DNA of 64,000 nt from Streptomyces venezuelae (GTDB lineage Bacteria; Actinomycetota; Actinomycetes; Streptomycetales; Streptomycetaceae). A program made the translations under genes and the position numbers. A model generated the notes under the pieces. It saw only the letters and a list, made by a program, of their open reading frames with translations. It was not told the origin of the DNA and searched no databases. Location: NCBI RefSeq assembly GCF_008642335.1, contig NZ_CP029191.1:1488001-1552000 (forward strand), given 5' to 3'. How positions within the stretch are numbered: position 1 is the first letter of the stretch; the number at the start of each line of letters is the position of its first letter. This document shows, piece by piece, positions 16,295 through 25,095 of the stretch.

Positions 16295-16870
16295 TCACTC
16301 CGTGACGATGCGGTCCACGGCGGCCGTGACCAGGGCGTCGCGCTCGGCGTCGGTGAGGAAGTCGGGCAGGGTGAGCTGTTCGACGATGAGCCAGTTGAAG
16401 GCGAGGTAGAGGAGCTTGACGGCGGTGGCGTCGCCGGGCAGCCCCGACGCCTCGTGGTACGAGAGGTTCGCCTCCAGGTCGGCCCGGACCCGCTCGGTGA
16501 GGACGGCGCGGAGCTCCGGGCGGCGGGTGGCCTCCAGGCGCAGTTCGAGCAGCGCCAGATAGCCCGTACGGAAGCCGCTGACGCGGCCGACGACCTCCCG
16601 CATCAGCTCGACGTAGGTCTCCTTGTCCCGCTTGGCGGCACGCTGCCGTTCGACCTCGGCGGGTTCGGGCGTCAGGCGCTCGTAGACCCGGGCGCCGGCC
16701 TGGGTGAGCAGGTCGTCGCGGTTGGCGAAGTAGTTGGACGCGGTCCCGGTGGGAACGCCCGCCTCGGTGTCCACGGACCGGAAGGTCAGCCCGCGCGCAC
16801 CGTCCCTGGCGAGCACCTCGATGGCGCCGTCGACCAGAGCCGCCCGCCGCCCGTCATTCCTGCGCACCAT
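16295..16870 (-). CDS. TetR family regulator, divergent from a decayed DHFR-family gene
   Basis: A 191-residue TetR protein with VDTEAGVPTGTASNYFANRDDL as its recognition region (about residues 35-57) and a C-terminal domain carrying AFNWLIVEQL. ATG 16870 has GGAG 8 bases upstream. Related regulators sit divergently next to a dihydrofolate-reductase-like protein, as here, but that partner is now a pseudogene. Two AGTACTAC words in the 69-base gap between the genes are its likely operator. The regulator itself looks intact. Confidence 0.88.
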   Translation of the reverse strand: MVRRNDGRRAALVDGAIEVLARDGARGLTFRSVDTEAGVPTGTASNYFANRDDLLTQAGARVYERLTPEPAEVERQRAAKRDKETYVELMREVVGRVSGFRTGYLALLELRLEATRRPELRAVLTERVRADLEANLSYHEASGLPGDATAVKLLYLAFNWLIVEQLTLPDFLTDAERDALVTAAVDRIVTE

Positions 16871-16888
16871 TGACACCACTCCATTCGC

Positions 16889-16924
16889 AGTACTACGTTC
16901 CGACCACTACAGCTTGAGTACTAC
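16889..16924. promoter_or_regulatory. Paired AGTACTAC repeats, probable TetR operator
   Basis: AGTACTAC at 16889-16896 and again at 16917-16924, 28 bases apart, in the short gap between the divergent TetR gene and the decayed DHFR-family gene. A GTAGT-like half-site also lies between them in inverted form (CACTAC). Position and symmetry suggest the binding site of the adjacent TetR. Confidence 0.5.
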
Positions 16925-16939
16925 AGGGGGAGTAACGGA

Positions 16940-17270
16940 ATGCGCAAGCTGGTCTACTACATCGGCGCCTCGGTCGACGGGTACATCGCGGGCCCCAGGG
17001 AGTTCGACTCCGCTTCGACACGGTCCTGATGGGTCACGGAACCTCTCTCAAACAGCGGCCGGGCAGGACATCTGGCTGTGCGGCGGCGGACGGGTCGCGG
17101 CCGCGCCGCTCCCCGACATCGACGAGCTGATCGTCAAGAGTTACCCCGTCGTCGCGGGCGACGGAATCCCCGTCTTCGGCGGGAAGTCCGACCCGACGCG
17201 GTTCCGCGTGACGGCTCGCGAGGCGTTCGACAACGACGTCCTGATGACGTGGTTCGAAGCGGCCCGGTAG
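16940..17270 (+). pseudogene. Decayed dihydrofolate reductase family (RibD C-terminal-like) gene
   Basis: Three pieces of one family are readable in order but not in one frame. ATG 16940 starts RKLVYYIGASVDGYIAGP (frame 2), which stops at 17027. A second frame reads FDTVLMGHGT around 17011-17042. The third reads GQDIWLCGGGRVAAAPLPD to a natural end at 17270. An intact member is about 180-190 residues; here roughly 110 residues of it survive, so at least two internal deletions with frame changes have occurred. The tail retains good family sequence, which suggests recent decay. Its divergent TetR neighbour is still intact. Confidence 0.85.
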
Positions 17271-17300
17271 ATGTAATCTGCATCCGTCTCGTCGGGCGGT

Positions 17301-18368
17301 ATGGGCCGGACGGTTGAGGGACGTGGGGTGGGGGTGGCCGTGGGGCACGCGACGGATGCGGTGGATGCCGGTGGTTCGGTCGGCGGACCGGAGGACTCGG
17401 CCGGGGGCCGGGGCCGGGCGCACACCCCGGCCCGCCTCAGGGACTTCGCGGCGCAGGTGCTGCGCGGTCAGGGCCAGGTCACGTTTCTGCCGAACGCTGC
17501 CACCGGCGCCCTCTTCGCCGTTGCGCTGTTCGCGGCGGGCTGGGAGTACGGGGTGTACGGCCTGGCCGGCACCGCCGTCGGGACGGCCACCGCACGGCTC
17601 CTCGGCGTGGACCACGACCGCGTCGCGGCCGGGCTCGAGGGCTTCAACGCCTGCCTGACGGCGCTCTGTTTCGCGGTCTTCCTCGGCGCGGCCCACATGT
17701 CGACGGCGCTGCTCGCGGTCGCGGGCTGTGTGGTCGTGACGGTCGTGACGGCGGCCGTCGTCCGGGGGCTCGGCGTCTGGGGCCTGCCCTCGCTCACGCT
17801 CCCCTACTGCCTGCTCGCCACCGCCGTGACCATCGCCGCACCCGGCTTCGGACGGCTCTGGCACACCGGACAGGGCGTGGCCGCGCTCCCGCTGCCCGCG
17901 TCGGGCACGACCTCCGTCGAAGCGGGCGAGCTGGCGCGCGGTTTCCTCGCCGGTTTCGCCCAGATCTTCTTCATGCCGCAGTGGTACGTGGGCGCCCTGC
18001 TGTTGCTCGGCCTGCTCGTCGCGGGCCCCCGCACGGCCGCCGTCGCATGCCTCGGCAACGCCGTGGGCGTCGCCACCGCGTGGGCCCTCGGCGCGCCCGC
18101 GGCACGGATCGCCGACGGCACGATGGGCTACAACGCCGTGCTCGTCGCCCTCGCCCTGTGCGGCGTCTTCCTGCCCGCCCGCGCGGCGACCCTCACGTAC
18201 GCACTCGTGGCGGCCGCCGCCGCGACGGCGCTCGGACCCGCGGTCTCGGCCCTCTTCGCGCCGTCCGGCGGCCACGCCTTCACCTGGCCGTTCGTCCTGA
18301 CGACGTTCGTGTTCCTGGCGGCGGCCAAGTCCTTCCCCCGGCTGACCGGTTCGGACCACGCGGACTAG
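17301..18368 (+). CDS. Urea transporter (UT family)
   Basis: A polytopic membrane protein of 355 residues, with about ten hydrophobic segments arranged as two similar halves, the classic UT layout. Motifs include LPNAATGALFAVALF in the first half and a HAFTWPFVLTTFVFLAAAK stretch near the end that matches the urea-channel signature. It would let urea in passively. The start is uncertain: ATG 17301 has no clear ribosome site, while GTG 17328 has GAGGGA 6 bases upstream and would still keep all membrane segments. No urease genes are in this window. It converges on the alcohol dehydrogenase gene. Confidence 0.88.
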   Translation: MGRTVEGRGVGVAVGHATDAVDAGGSVGGPEDSAGGRGRAHTPARLRDFAAQVLRGQGQVTFLPNAATGALFAVALFAAGWEYGVYGLAGTAVGTATARLLGVDHDRVAAGLEGFNACLTALCFAVFLGAAHMSTALLAVAGCVVVTVVTAAVVRGLGVWGLPSLTLPYCLLATAVTIAAPGFGRLWHTGQGVAALPLPASGTTSVEAGELARGFLAGFAQIFFMPQWYVGALLLLGLLVAGPRTAAVACLGNAVGVATAWALGAPAARIADGTMGYNAVLVALALCGVFLPARAATLTYALVAAAAATALGPAVSALFAPSGGHAFTWPFVLTTFVFLAAAKSFPRLTGSDHAD

Positions 18369-18385
18369 TCGGGGACGGGCGTCGG

Positions 18386-19465
18386 TCAGAAGATGACCAG
18401 CGCCCGACCCCCCTTGCCCGCCAGCATGTTCTCGAACGCCGCCGGGATGCCGTCGAGTCCGATGCGGTCGGTCACGAGGGCGCCCAGGTCCAGGCGGCCC
18501 GCCCTGACGTGTTCCGCGAGGACCGGCAGGTCGACCGTCGGGTCGCAGTTGCCGTACACGCAGCCGGAGAGGGTCCTGCCCCAGTGGAAGAGCTCCAGGG
18601 CGTTGAACGTGACCTGCTGGTCCTTGCCGCCGATGCCGACGACCGTGGTGCGGCCGCCGCGCCGCGTCGACTCCCAGGCCGTACGGATCGTCACCGCGCG
18701 GCCCACGCACTCCACCGCCACGTCGACGCCCTGGCCACCGGTGAGTTTGCGGATCTCGCGGGCCGTCGTGTCCGAGGCGACCACGTAGTCCGTGGCGCCC
18801 GCCGAGCGGGCCAGCTCCTCCTTCTCCGGGGAGACGTCGACGGCGACGATCGGCCCGGCGCCCGCGATCCGCGCCGCCTGCAGCGTGGCGAGGCCGACGC
18901 CGCCGACGCCGAAGACGGCGACGCTCTCGCCCTCGCGGACCCGCGCCGAGTGGTGCACCGCGCCGTACCCGGTCAGGACGGCGCAGCCGAGCAGCGCCGC
19001 GTCGGTCAGCGGGACGCCGTCCGGCACCGGCAGGACGCAGTTGGCGGCGACCACCGTCTCCTCGGCGAACGCGGCGACGTTCAGGCCGGGGTGGAGGTCG
19101 CTGCCGTCCGGGCGCCGGGCGTAGACGTCCGCGGCGCCCGCGAGGGCGTTGCCGCAGAGCCACACCTCGCCGATCGAGCAGGCGTGGCAGCCGCCGCAGG
19201 ACGGCGCCCAGTTGAGGACGACCCCATCGCCGGGCGCGACGTGCGTGACGCCCTCGCCGACGGAGACCACGGTGCCCGCCCCCTCGTGGCCGAGGACCGC
19301 GGGCACCGGCACCCGCATCGTGCCGTTGGACAGGGACAGGTCGGAGTGGCAGACCCCGGCGGCTGCGAGACGCACCCGGACCTGGCCGGGGCCCGGCTCC
19401 GGGAGGTCGATCTCCGCGATCTCCAGCGGGGAGCCGACGGCGGGCAGGATGGCGGCGCGGACCAC
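18386..19465 (-). CDS. Zinc-dependent alcohol dehydrogenase (MDR family)
   Basis: A 359-residue medium-chain dehydrogenase. Catalytic zinc ligands are visible in GVCHSD (Cys39) and LGHEGAG (His60, Glu61); structural zinc Cys residues are in PSCGGCHACSIGEVWLC, and the Rossmann motif VFGVGGVGLA follows. It fits NAD-dependent, class III-like alcohol dehydrogenases such as those acting on aryl or long-chain alcohols or mycothiol adducts. GTG 19465 is favoured because AAGGAG is 9 bases upstream; GTG 19471 is only 3 from it. It lies 61 bases after the aldehyde dehydrogenase, so the two probably form an operon oxidising an alcohol to its acid. Confidence 0.92.
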   Translation of the reverse strand: MVRAAILPAVGSPLEIAEIDLPEPGPGQVRVRLAAAGVCHSDLSLSNGTMRVPVPAVLGHEGAGTVVSVGEGVTHVAPGDGVVLNWAPSCGGCHACSIGEVWLCGNALAGAADVYARRPDGSDLHPGLNVAAFAEETVVAANCVLPVPDGVPLTDAALLGCAVLTGYGAVHHSARVREGESVAVFGVGGVGLATLQAARIAGAGPIVAVDVSPEKEELARSAGATDYVVASDTTAREIRKLTGGQGVDVAVECVGRAVTIRTAWESTRRGGRTTVVGIGGKDQQVTFNALELFHWGRTLSGCVYGNCDPTVDLPVLAEHVRAGRLDLGALVTDRIGLDGIPAAFENMLAGKGGRALVIF

Positions 19466-19526
19466 GTTCACGTACTCCTTGGGTCGGGGGGCGGGGCGGG
19501 ATGGCGCTGACGTACGGGGTGGGGTG

Positions 19527-20921
19527 TCAGAACTGCAGGGACTTCGTCTGGAGGTACTCGGTCAGGCCGTGCGCGCCCAGTTCGCGGCCGACGCCCGACT
19601 GCTTGTACCCGCCGAAGGGGGCGAGCGGGTTGAAGCTGCCGCCGTTGATGTCGACCTGGCCGGTGTCCATGCGGCGGGCGAACGCCACGGCCTCCGCGTC
19701 GTCGGCCGCCCACACCGCGCCCGCGAGCCCGTACACGGTGCCGTTGGCGATGCGCAGGGCGTCGTCCTCGTCCTCGTACCGGATGACGGAGACCACCGGG
19801 CCGAAGATCTCCTCCTGGGCGATGGTCATCCCGGGCGTGACGTCGGCGAAGACGGTGGGCTGGACGTAGTAGCCCTTGTCCTTGCCCTCGGGCGCCTCGG
19901 GGCCGCCCGCGACGATGCGTGCGCCCTCCTCGACGCCCTTCTCGATGTAGCCGCGCACGCGCTCCCGCTGCTTGGCGTTGACGACGGGGCCGATGCGGTC
20001 GCCGTACTTGGCGGCGGCCGCCGCGGCGAGCTCCACCGCCTCGTCGTACCGGTCGGTGTGGACCAGCATGCGGGTCCACGCGCTGCACGTCTGGCCGGAG
20101 TTGGACATGACGTTGGCGACGCCCACGTTGACGGCCTTGGCGAGGTCCGCGCTCGGCAGGATGACGTTGGCGGACTTGCCGCCGAGCTCCAGGGCGACGC
20201 GCTTGACGGCCGCGCCCGCGGTCGCGCCGATCCGCTTGCCGACCGCCGTCGACCCGGTGAACGAGACGAGGTCGACGCCCTCGTGCTCGGCGAGTGCCTG
20301 TCCGGCGACCGGGCCGAGCCCGGTGACGAGGTTGAACACGCCCGCGGGCACGCCCGCCTCGTCGACCGCCTCGGCGAAGAGCTGGGCGGTGAGGGGGGTG
20401 TCCTCGGCGGGCTTGAGGACGACGGTGCAGCCCGCGGCGAGCGCGGGGGCCACCTTGTTGACGATCTGGTGGAGGGGATAGTTCCAGGGGGTGATCGCGC
20501 CGACCACGCCGACCGGCTCCAGGTAGACGGTGGAGTTGCCGACCTTCTCCTGGAAGGGGTGCGTCGCGGCGAGTTCGGCGTACGAACCGGAGACCAGGAT
20601 CGGTACGCCCGCGTGCACGGCCTGCGAGAAGGGCAGCGGCGCCCCCAGCTCGGCGGTGACGGTCTCGGCGACCTCGTCCTTGCGGGCGACGAGGCGGTCA
20701 CGGAGCGCGCCGATCAGGGCGGCGCGTTCGGCGGGCGGGGTGGCGGCCCAGCCGGGCAGGGCGGCGCGGGCGGCACGGACCGCGGCGTCGACGTCCTCGG
20801 CGGTGCCGGCGGGGACCTGGCCGACGGGCTGTTCGTCGGCGGGGTTCAGGACCGTGATGGTGTCGGTGCCCGCGGCCGGCCGCCAGGCACCGTCGATGTA
20901 CATCCCGTCGTGGGCCTTCAT
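19527..20921 (-). CDS. Aldehyde dehydrogenase (NAD(P)+)
   Basis: A 464-residue aldehyde dehydrogenase. The catalytic Cys is in [13 protein letters not shown], the general-base Glu in [11 protein letters not shown], and the cofactor region in [13 protein letters not shown]. Length is normal. ATG 20921 has GGAGGAA just upstream; readings from further up would cross the operator. First gene of a pair with the alcohol dehydrogenase downstream. The site C2 operator (20962-20980) lies 41 bases upstream, suggesting control by the TetR at 15570 together with the ACAD, so alcohol, aldehyde and acyl-CoA steps may belong to one regulon. Confidence 0.95.
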   Translation of the reverse strand: MKAHDGMYIDGAWRPAAGTDTITVLNPADEQPVGQVPAGTAEDVDAAVRAARAALPGWAATPPAERAALIGALRDRLVARKDEVAETVTAELGAPLPFSQAVHAGVPILVSGSYAELAATHPFQEKVGNSTVYLEPVGVVGAITPWNYPLHQIVNKVAPALAAGCTVVLKPAEDTPLTAQLFAEAVDEAGVPAGVFNLVTGLGPVAGQALAEHEGVDLVSFTGSTAVGKRIGATAGAAVKRVALELGGKSANVILPSADLAKAVNVGVANVMSNSGQTCSAWTRMLVHTDRYDEAVELAAAAAAKYGDRIGPVVNAKQRERVRGYIEKGVEEGARIVAGGPEAPEGKDKGYYVQPTVFADVTPGMTIAQEEIFGPVVSVIRYEDEDDALRIANGTVYGLAGAVWAADDAEAVAFARRMDTGQVDINGGSFNPLAPFGGYKQSGVGRELGAHGLTEYLQTKSLQF

Positions 20922-20961
20922 GGCATTCCTCCAGGTGGACGACCGGTAGACGACCGCATAC

Positions 20962-20980
20962 AAACTAGCGCTGATAGTTT
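20962..20980. promoter_or_regulatory. TetR-type operator before aldehyde dehydrogenase (site C2)
   Basis: AAACTAGCGCTGATAGTTT, with perfect outer arms AAACTA/TAGTTT. Compared with the reverse complement of site C1 it shares AAACTAGC and most of the other half. It lies 41 bases before the aldehyde dehydrogenase start. Confidence 0.66.
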
Positions 20981-21094
20981 TCCGGCACCAGGGGCATCTG
21001 GTGCGGGGCGCTCGGCTGTGCTGAGGTGCGGGGACGGCACGCCTGTGCCGACCGCATCCGGCACGCCCGCGCCACGCGCCCCAGGAGAGTGACC

Positions 21095-22144
21095 TTGCGC
21101 AATCTGACCTTCGTCATCGGCACCGGCCGCAGCGGCTCCACCGCGCTGTCCCGCATCCTCAACGGCCACCCCGACGTGCTCAGCCTCAACGAATACATGG
21201 CCTCGGTCGGCGACGCGGCCTTCCCCGAAGGGGTGCTGTCGGGCGAGGAGTTCTGGGAGACGCTCTTCCGGCCCACGCCGTACTTCGCGGGGATGCTCCG
21301 CAGCGGGGTGCCGATGCCGGAGTTCCTCTACACCCGCACTCCCGGCGGCCGGTACGCCCCGGAGACGACCGGCATCCCCGCCCTCTCCCTCATGGTGCTG
21401 CCCCACCTCACGGACGACCCCGACGGTCTGCTCGACGAGGTCCGCACGGCGGTCGTCGAGTGGCCCGTCCGCGCCGCCGCGGCGCACCACGAGGCGCTCT
21501 TCGACTTCCTGGCCGCCCGGTTCGGCCGCTCCGCCGTCGTGGAGCGCTCCGGCTACTCGACGGGCTGGGCGCCGCGGCTGCGCGCCGCCTTTCCGTACGC
21601 GAAGTTCGTGCACCTCTTCCGGAACGGGCCGGACTGCGCGCTGTCCATGAGCCGCCATCCCGGGTACCGCGTGATCACACTCATGCGGGAGATCGCGGAG
21701 CGGACGGGTGTCGAGAGCCTCGGCGACCTCACGGAGGAGCAGGTGCGCTCCCTGCCGCCGGATCTCGCGCCGCTGCTCGGCGAACGCTTCGATCCGGCTC
21801 TCGTGCGGGACCGCGCGTTTCCGGTGCGGCCGTTCGGCGACCTGTGGTCCGAACTCGTCCTCGACGGCGTACGTTTCCTCGACGACCTGCCGACGGGCCG
21901 GCGCATGACGCTCGCCTACGAGGACCTGCTCGACGCCCCGCACGACGAGCTGACCCGGCTCGCCGCCTTCGTCGGGGTCGAGCCGGACCCGCGCTGGCTG
22001 AAGGACGCGAGCACCCGACTCGACCACGGCCGCCGCGACTCGGCCCGCAAACAACTCCCGCCCACGGAGTACGACGCCTTGCGGGAGGCGTGTACGAAGG
22101 GCACCCGTGCCCTGTCCCAGACGAATCCACGCACAGGCGGGTGA
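21095..22144 (+). CDS. Sulfotransferase family protein
   Basis: A 349-residue PAPS-dependent sulfotransferase-like protein. The 5'-phosphosulfate loop [17 protein letters not shown] is at the N-terminus and the 3'-phosphate motif [17 protein letters not shown] in the middle. TTG 21095 is chosen because AGGAGAG ends 5 bases upstream; the GTG at 21089 sits too close. No signal peptide. The acceptor is unknown; actinobacterial members modify glycolipids, trehalose or secondary metabolites. It stands alone on the plus strand, divergent from the aldehyde dehydrogenase. Confidence 0.9.
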   Translation: MRNLTFVIGTGRSGSTALSRILNGHPDVLSLNEYMASVGDAAFPEGVLSGEEFWETLFRPTPYFAGMLRSGVPMPEFLYTRTPGGRYAPETTGIPALSLMVLPHLTDDPDGLLDEVRTAVVEWPVRAAAAHHEALFDFLAARFGRSAVVERSGYSTGWAPRLRAAFPYAKFVHLFRNGPDCALSMSRHPGYRVITLMREIAERTGVESLGDLTEEQVRSLPPDLAPLLGERFDPALVRDRAFPVRPFGDLWSELVLDGVRFLDDLPTGRRMTLAYEDLLDAPHDELTRLAAFVGVEPDPRWLKDASTRLDHGRRDSARKQLPPTEYDALREACTKGTRALSQTNPRTGG

Positions 22145-22190
22145 GCCGCACCCCCCCACCCCGGGCAGGCCACGCCGCTCCACCCCGCGG

Positions 22191-22240
22191 CGTTCCGGTT
22201 GTGCCCCGTCTCACGGCCCCCGCGCCGTTCCGGTTGTGCC
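22191..22240. repeat. 15-base direct repeat, two copies
   Basis: CGTTCCGGTTGTGCC at 22191-22205 recurs exactly at 22226-22240, 35 bases on. It lies downstream of the sulfotransferase stop and about 400 bases before the protease start. Function unknown. Confidence 0.75.
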
Positions 22241-22529
22241 GCGTCGGCAGGCTCGGCGCGGGCGACACCGGCCGCCGTCTCCAGCCCGCGTCGAGCGCCG
22301 CTCCAACCCGCCTTCAGGCCTGCGCAAGGCCTCCGACCAGCGATTTGTCCGGTCAGCGGACATCGCGGCGCGCGTGCGCGGCGCACGCACCCCGCTTCGT
22401 CCCGCGCTGTTTTCCGGACACACCCCACCGATTCCGCCCGTATTCGATTTCAGAAACGTGAAAGTGGCATGACAAGGCGTCAACTCTCTTGCCCGGGACG
22501 GGTGGAGCGGCCACGCTACTGATCGCGAC

Positions 22530-22551
22530 GGGAGCGGCACACACCGCTCCC
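22530..22551 (+). promoter_or_regulatory. Hairpin in the leader of the subtilisin gene
   Basis: GGGAGCGG, loop CACACA, CCGCTCCC: a perfect 8-base GC-rich stem 86 bases before ATG 22638. It may be a leader structure that stabilises or attenuates the message, or a terminator for upstream transcripts. Confidence 0.5.
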
Positions 22552-22637
22552 ATCTGTGTGTGCGAACCCGCGCGCACCCCCCACAGTCGCGTCGCCCACC
22601 CCCCGGGCACGCCGCCTATGAGGAGGACTCCCTCGTA

Positions 22638-23852
22638 ATGGCCATGCTCCGCAGCAAGAAGACCGTGATCGCCGCCGCGATCTCGACCGCCACCGCCGCC
22701 GCCGTCCTCGGTGCGGTCACCGCCCTGCCCGCCCAGGCCGCGCCTGCCGAGGGCCACGTGATCACGGCGGGTTCCGCCGACGCGGTCAAGGGCAGCTACC
22801 TCGTCACGCTGAAGGACGGCTCCGGCCTCAAGGCCGCCTCGAGCCAGGGCAAGGACCTCATAGCCGAGTACGGCGGCTCCGTGCAGAAGACCTTCAAGTC
22901 CGCGCTCAACGGCTACTCCGCGAAGCTGAGCGCGGCGGAGGCCCGCAGACTCGCCGCCGACCCCGCCGTCGCCTCGGTCGAGCAGAACCAGAGACTCCAC
23001 GTCGCCGCGACCCAGTCCAACGCGCCCTGGGGCCTGGACCGCATCGACCAGGCGAAGCTGCCGCTGTCCGGCACCTACACCTACCCGGACAGCGCCGGAT
23101 CCGGCGTCACCGCGTACGTCATCGACACCGGCGTGCGCATCACGCACTCCGAGATCAGCGGCCGCGCGGTGAACGGCTACGACGCCGTGGACGGCGACAA
23201 CACCGCCCAGGACGGCAACGGCCACGGCACGCACGTCGCCACGACCATCGCGGGCACGACGTACGGCGTCGCGAAGAAGGCCAAGATCGTGGCCGTCCGC
23301 GTCCTCGACAACAACGGCTCCGGCACCACCGCCGGCGTCGTCGCGGGCATCGACTGGGTGACGAGCAACCACGCCGCGGGCGCCCCCGCCGTGGCCAACA
23401 TGTCGCTCGGCGGCGGCGCGTCCACCACGCTCGACAACGCGGTGAAGAAGTCCATCGCCGACGGCGTCACCTACGCGGTCGCGGCGGGCAACTCCAACAC
23501 CAACGCCGCCAACACCTCCCCGGCCCGCGTGCCGGAGGCCGTCACCGTGGGCGCCACCAGCAACACGGACGCCCGCGCCAGCTTCTCCAACTACGGTTCG
23601 GTCCTGGACATCTTCGCGCCCGGCGTGAACATCAAGGCGGGCTGGAACACCGGCGACACGGCGACCAACACCATCTCCGGTACGTCGATGGCCACCCCGC
23701 ACGTCGCGGGCGCCGCCGCCGTCTACCTCGCGGGCCACACCTCGGCCACGCCCGCGCAGGTCTCCTCGGCGCTGGTGAACGGTGCCACGCCGAACGTGGT
23801 GACCAGCCCCGGCTCGGGTTCGCCGAACAAGCTGCTCAAGATCGTTCAGTAA
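22638..23852 (+). CDS. Secreted S8 family serine peptidase (subtilisin/proteinase K type)
   Basis: A 404-residue preproenzyme. Residues 1-36 are a signal peptide ending ALPAQAAPA. An I9-type inhibitory propeptide follows (about 50-125, with YLVTLKDG and NGYSAKLS). The mature domain has the triad Asp163 (VIDTGV), His196 (GHGTHVA) and Ser350 ([11 protein letters not shown]), plus the oxyanion Asn of AAGNSN. This is the proteinase K/SAP subgroup that streptomycetes export during growth arrest. AGGAGGA is about 10 bases before ATG 22638. Its last 17 bases overlap the end of the convergent MFS gene. Confidence 0.96.
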   Translation: MAMLRSKKTVIAAAISTATAAAVLGAVTALPAQAAPAEGHVITAGSADAVKGSYLVTLKDGSGLKAASSQGKDLIAEYGGSVQKTFKSALNGYSAKLSAAEARRLAADPAVASVEQNQRLHVAATQSNAPWGLDRIDQAKLPLSGTYTYPDSAGSGVTAYVIDTGVRITHSEISGRAVNGYDAVDGDNTAQDGNGHGTHVATTIAGTTYGVAKKAKIVAVRVLDNNGSGTTAGVVAGIDWVTSNHAAGAPAVANMSLGGGASTTLDNAVKKSIADGVTYAVAAGNSNTNAANTSPARVPEAVTVGATSNTDARASFSNYGSVLDIFAPGVNIKAGWNTGDTATNTISGTSMATPHVAGAAAVYLAGHTSATPAQVSSALVNGATPNVVTSPGSGSPNKLLKIVQ

Positions 23853-25095
23853 CTCTCCGCTCAGGACGGTCGGTACCGTCAGTACGGCCAGTTGCGCCCC
23901 GGGGGGTTTCCGCGTCCCCGGGGCGCTTCCGCTTCCGTACGCCCAGCGCCGCCGCCGCGAACAACAGCCCGCCCAGCATCACGAACGGCGCGGCCACACC
24001 CGCGACCCCCGCGATCAGGCCCGCCGCCGCGGGCGCGGCGACCTGCCCGAGCCGGTTGCCGGTGAGCCGCAGCGCGAGCGCCGTGGAGCGGGCGCCGTCC
24101 GGTGCCGCCTGGACGACCGTCGTCATGGACAGCGGCTGGCCGACGCCGAGGCAGAACCCGAGCACCGCGAGCACGAGCGCGAGACCCCACACCGGCAGGG
24201 GCAGCGCGATGCCCGCGCAGAGCAGCCCGGCGACGAGGCAGGTGGTGGTCAGCAGCGCCGTCCTGCCCAGGAGCCGGATCAGCGGCGTCATCACGAGGCG
24301 GCACGCGATGGTCGCCGCCGCCCGCAGGGACAGGAGCAGCCCCACCGTGGCGGGCGCGATGCCCCGGTGCTCGCCGACCACCGGCAGGTACGCCGTGAGG
24401 ATGTCCGTCGCGGAGAGCACGGCGAGGCTGATGAAGATGCCCGCGGGCACGCCCCGCGTGCGCAGGATGCCGAGAACCGGGACGCGCTCGGCGCGCGCCG
24501 GGGCGGTCGGCTTCGGCCGCTTGTGCTCGATGCGCCACAGCGAGCCTAGGGAGACCGCGGCGACCGCCGCCGACACGAGCAGGGCGAGCGCGCTGGTGCG
24601 GTCCATGTCGGCGCCGATCAGCGCACCGGCGGCGATCGGTCCGATCAGCTGGCCGAGGGAGGCGCCGATGGTGAAGTGACCGAAGTTGCGGTCCTGTTCG
24701 GCGGGTGCGGACTGCCGGGCGACGATCGACTGCGCGCCGATCACGAAGCAGAGGTGGCCGAGCCCCATGACACCGCTCCAGGCCGCCATCGCGGCGAGCG
24801 AGCCCGCGATGCCGCTGAGGGCACAGCCCCCGGAGATCAGGACGACGCCGACGGGCAGGAGCGGCGCGCACCGGCCGTGGTCCGTCCTGCGCCCGAGCGG
24901 CACGGCGGCGAAGAGCGGAAGCAGCGCGTAGACGCCCGCGATGACGCCGATGGCCCGCTCGTCGGCGCCGAGCGCGAGGGCCCGGTAGGAGACGGCGGGC
25001 CGCGCCATGGACACCGCCCCCTGCGCGAAGCTGAAGGCGATGACGAGACGGAGCAGCCAGCCCCTGCCACCGGGCCCGGATGACGCGTGTGGCAT
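23836..25095 (-). CDS. MFS transporter
   Basis: A 419-residue major facilitator with about twelve hydrophobic segments and the inter-helix loop motif GRRTDHGR near residue 65. The sugar-phosphate/drug-efflux style sequence does not reveal a substrate. ATG 25095 shares one base with the stop of the citrate transporter gene (TGATG), so translation of the two is coupled. Its C-terminal tail, a hydrophilic Arg/Thr-rich stretch, is encoded across the end of the opposite-strand subtilisin gene. Confidence 0.9.
   Translation of the reverse strand: MPHASSGPGGRGWLLRLVIAFSFAQGAVSMARPAVSYRALALGADERAIGVIAGVYALLPLFAAVPLGRRTDHGRCAPLLPVGVVLISGGCALSGIAGSLAAMAAWSGVMGLGHLCFVIGAQSIVARQSAPAEQDRNFGHFTIGASLGQLIGPIAAGALIGADMDRTSALALLVSAAVAAVSLGSLWRIEHKRPKPTAPARAERVPVLGILRTRGVPAGIFISLAVLSATDILTAYLPVVGEHRGIAPATVGLLLSLRAAATIACRLVMTPLIRLLGRTALLTTTCLVAGLLCAGIALPLPVWGLALVLAVLGFCLGVGQPLSMTTVVQAAPDGARSTALALRLTGNRLGQVAAPAAAGLIAGVAGVAAPFVMLGGLLFAAAALGVRKRKRPGDAETPRGATGRTDGTDRPERRVTERS

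Larger units (their letters stand above)
22145..22637. other. Long upstream region of the subtilisin gene
   Basis: These 493 bases hold no convincing gene. They contain a 15-base direct repeat (22191-22205 and 22226-22240), a TGAC/GTCA inverted pair at 22470-22482 in an AT-richer stretch, an 8-base hairpin at 22530-22551 and a ribosome site AGGAGGA at 22621. The protease promoter is expected around 22440-22520, but I cannot place it firmly. Confidence 0.5.
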
